DNA of 64,000 nucleotides from an uncultured Bacteroidales bacterium (lineage in GTDB: Bacteria; Bacteroidota; Bacteroidia; Bacteroidales; UBA932), in contig CALVDE010000006.1 in the NCBI GenBank assembly GCA_944326265.1, forward strand, positions 38,142 through 102,141. Reading direction: 5' to 3'. Each line of letters starts with the position of its first letter. Positions within the stretch are counted from its first letter, which is position 1. The notes under the pieces are model-generated. The model worked only from the letters and a program-made list of their open reading frames with translations, ran no database searches and had not been told where the DNA came from. This document shows, piece by piece, positions 62,481-64,000 of the stretch. Both the position numbers and the translations under genes were made by a program.

Positions 62481-63326
62481 ATGAAATCTATGGAGAATCG
62501 AGGGGAAATTATTCTGTATCAGCCTGATGATGAAATTCGGCTGGAGGTACGTCTGGAAGAGGATACGGTGTGGCTGACTCAGGCGCAGATAGCAATACTG
62601 TTTGGGACAAAGCGGCCTGCCATTACCAAGCATTTGAACAACATCTATAATGCTGGTGAGCTTGACAAGAACACCACATGTTCCATTTTGGAACACATGG
62701 GAAATGATGGAAAACAGAGGTATGTTACAAAGTTTTACAACCTTGATGCCATCCTGTCTGTAGGATACCGTGTGAATAGCCGGAACGCATCTCTGTTCAG
62801 GCAATGGACCAGCAGCGTGCTGAAGGAATACCTTCTGAAAGGCTACTCTGTAAACCAGCGTCTTAACCACCTGGAGCAGCGCATGTCTCATGCCGAAGAG
62901 AAAATCGACTTCTTTGTCCACACCTCACTGCCACCCGTGGAAGGCATCTTCTATGAAGGTCAGATTTTCGAAGCATATAAGTTCGCCACGGACTTGATCC
63001 GTTCAGCCAGGACTTCCATTCTGCTGATAGACAACTATGTCGATGAGTCCGTACTGCTTATGCTCAGCAAGCGTAACGAGGGTGTCAGGGCCGGCATCTA
63101 CACGCAGAGGATAAGCGGGCAGTTCCGCCTGGACTTGGAGCGCCACAACAGCCAGTACCCTCCAGTAGAAGTGCATGTCTACAAGAAAAGCCACGACAGA
63201 TTCCTGATTATCGACGGTGCCGAAGTCTACCACATCGGTGCCTCGCTGAAGGACCTCGGCCGAAAAATGTTCGCATTCTCAAAACTTGACATCCCGGCTT
63301 CGACTATTACCGGACTGTTTGAATAA
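62481..63326 (+). CDS. RhuM-like DNA-binding domain fused to a phospholipase-D-like domain
   Basis: A 281-residue protein. The N-terminal half (about 1-130) is of the RhuM/virulence-protein type: ILYQPDDEIRLEVRLEEDTV, LTQAQIAILFGTKRPAITKH, FYNLDAILSVGYRVNS. A coiled segment (GYSVNQRLNHLEQRMSHAEE) leads to a PLD-like C-terminus (about 150-275) with the motif SHDRFLIIDG. Only one HxK-type motif is present, so a dimeric active site is expected. TATCTTTG (62461-62468) is its -7 box. A truncated paralogue follows. Confidence 0.85.
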   Translation: MKSMENRGEIILYQPDDEIRLEVRLEEDTVWLTQAQIAILFGTKRPAITKHLNNIYNAGELDKNTTCSILEHMGNDGKQRYVTKFYNLDAILSVGYRVNSRNASLFRQWTSSVLKEYLLKGYSVNQRLNHLEQRMSHAEEKIDFFVHTSLPPVEGIFYEGQIFEAYKFATDLIRSARTSILLIDNYVDESVLLMLSKRNEGVRAGIYTQRISGQFRLDLERHNSQYPPVEVHVYKKSHDRFLIIDGAEVYHIGASLKDLGRKMFAFSKLDIPASTITGLFE

Positions 63327-63354
63327 TATTCATTCAAAATATTATTAAGAAAAA

Positions 63355-63954
63355 ATGACGCTTATGGAGAATAGAGGGGAAATTATTTTGTATCAGCCTG
63401 ATGATGAAGTCCGGCTGGAGGTACGCTTGGAGGAGGATACGGTGTGGCTTAATCGCCAGCAGCTGTCAGAGTTGTTCGGCCGTGACATCAAGACGATAGG
63501 CAAGCATGTCAACAATGCTTTGAAAGAAGAATTGGCTACAATTCCAGTTGTCGCAAAATTTGCGACAACTGCCTCCGACGGGAAGACCTATCAAATGGAA
63601 TATTACAATCTGGACATGGTTTTATCCGTGGGCTACCGCGTAAAATCCAGTAGAGGAGTAGAATTCAGACGATGGGCAAACAAAGTGCTGAAGGAGTACC
63701 TTCTGAAAGGCTATTCTGTACATCAGCGTCTTAACCGCCTGGAGCAGCGCATGTCTCATGCCGAAGAGAAAATCGACTTCTTTGTCCGCACCTCATTGCC
63801 TCCGGTGGAAGGCATCTTCTATGAAGGTCAGATTTTCGAAGCATATAAGTTCGCCACGGACTTGATCCGTTCAGCCAGGACTTCCATTCTGCTGATAGAC
63901 AACTATGTCGATGAGTCCGTACTGATACTGTTCCAAACAGTGTGTCTGAGATAG
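63355..63954 (+). pseudogene. Second RhuM-like gene, PLD domain truncated
   Basis: A 199-residue paralogue of the preceding gene. The first ~30 codons and a 240-base block (63685-63924, nine mismatches to 62817-63056) match closely, while the region between (WLNRQQLSELFGRDIKTIGK, VVAKFATTASDGKTYQMEYY) is of a different RhuM subtype. After DNYVDESVLI the match stops and the frame ends in LFQTVCLR, losing the HDRFLIID motif. The break lies at ACTGTTccaAACAGT. DNA binding may persist without the PLD function. Confidence 0.75.
63547..63569. repeat. 23-base perfect palindrome inside the second RhuM-like gene
   Basis: GTTGTCGCAAA, a single A, then TTTGCGACAAC. It encodes V-V-A-K-F-A-T-T, a segment typical of this RhuM subtype. 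The first RhuM-like gene lacks it. Confidence 0.9.
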
Positions 63955-64000
63955 GGGAATAAAAAAGTCTACAGATTTTTTAGATTTGTAAAAGCAAAAA

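Noticed and set aside
63955..64000. Final 46 bases of the window
   Set aside because: AT-rich with no motif that can be interpreted; the next gene, if any, lies outside.

Overview
The window comes from a member of the Bacteroidales (Bacteroidota). The -7 promoter element TAnnTTTG precedes most transcription units, often with a TTTG box 18-20 bases upstream. Strong Shine-Dalgarno sequences are rare, lipoproteins are of the S/T-A-C type, and CcsBA, DUF4491, the AlbA_2/HATPase regulator and the Bacteroides-type integrase are typical of the phylum. A complete lysine-to-butyrate pathway fits Odoribacter-, Porphyromonas- or Alistipes-like lineages; I cannot fix the genus.

Layout. 1-9.5 kb is housekeeping: M19 dipeptidase, a cinA/pyrD operon, an XRE regulator facing queA across a 535-base AT-rich gap, a membrane M28 peptidase, a PlsC-like acyltransferase and an MscS channel. 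9.5-24.9 kb is one co-directional run of 16 genes. It encodes lysine fermentation (ctfAB-type CoA-transferase, kal, kce, kdd, kamA, kamB/kamC reactivase, kamDE, crotonase, hbd, bcd, etfBA) and ends in a secreted serpin that overlaps etfA by one base. 25-28 kb has a lipoprotein, a K+ channel with a 45-bp in-frame duplication in its last helix, a secreted flavodoxin, a nicotinamidase-like hydrolase and tRNA-Arg(UCU).

After the tRNA the sequence is accessory. It holds a 62-base perfect palindrome between two converging terminators, a cluster of ~73-base inverted-repeat elements, an AlbA_2/Schlafen-type regulator with an 11-bp repeat inside its coding sequence, and a 5'-truncated tyrosine integrase. 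31.8-38.9 kb is a redox/acetyltransferase island in which two operons share a near-identical 76-base promoter next to a divergent AraC gene. 39-45.4 kb is a porin-imelysin-dihaem oxidoreductase-CcsBA cluster, probably for iron or haem-linked redox. 45.4-50.5 kb is TetR, a methyltransferase and two half-size ABC exporters.

50.6-64 kb is a mosaic of small cargo and broken genes: a GNAT remnant abutting another 73-base element, an antitoxin with a decapitated PIN toxin, DUF169, a MITE-like element, a metallo-hydrolase plus a pair of radical SAM proteins lying between two related AraC genes (one truncated by a rearrangement), a second aldo/keto reductase-hydrolase-AraC unit, and two tandem RhuM-like genes with matching ends and different middles, the second truncated.

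The most unusual items are the ~73-base repeat family, the tRNA-adjacent nested palindrome, the metallo-hydrolase/paired radical SAM cassette, the 11-bp contingency repeat and the RhuM-PLD mosaic pair. No CRISPR array, rRNA or intact transposase was seen.
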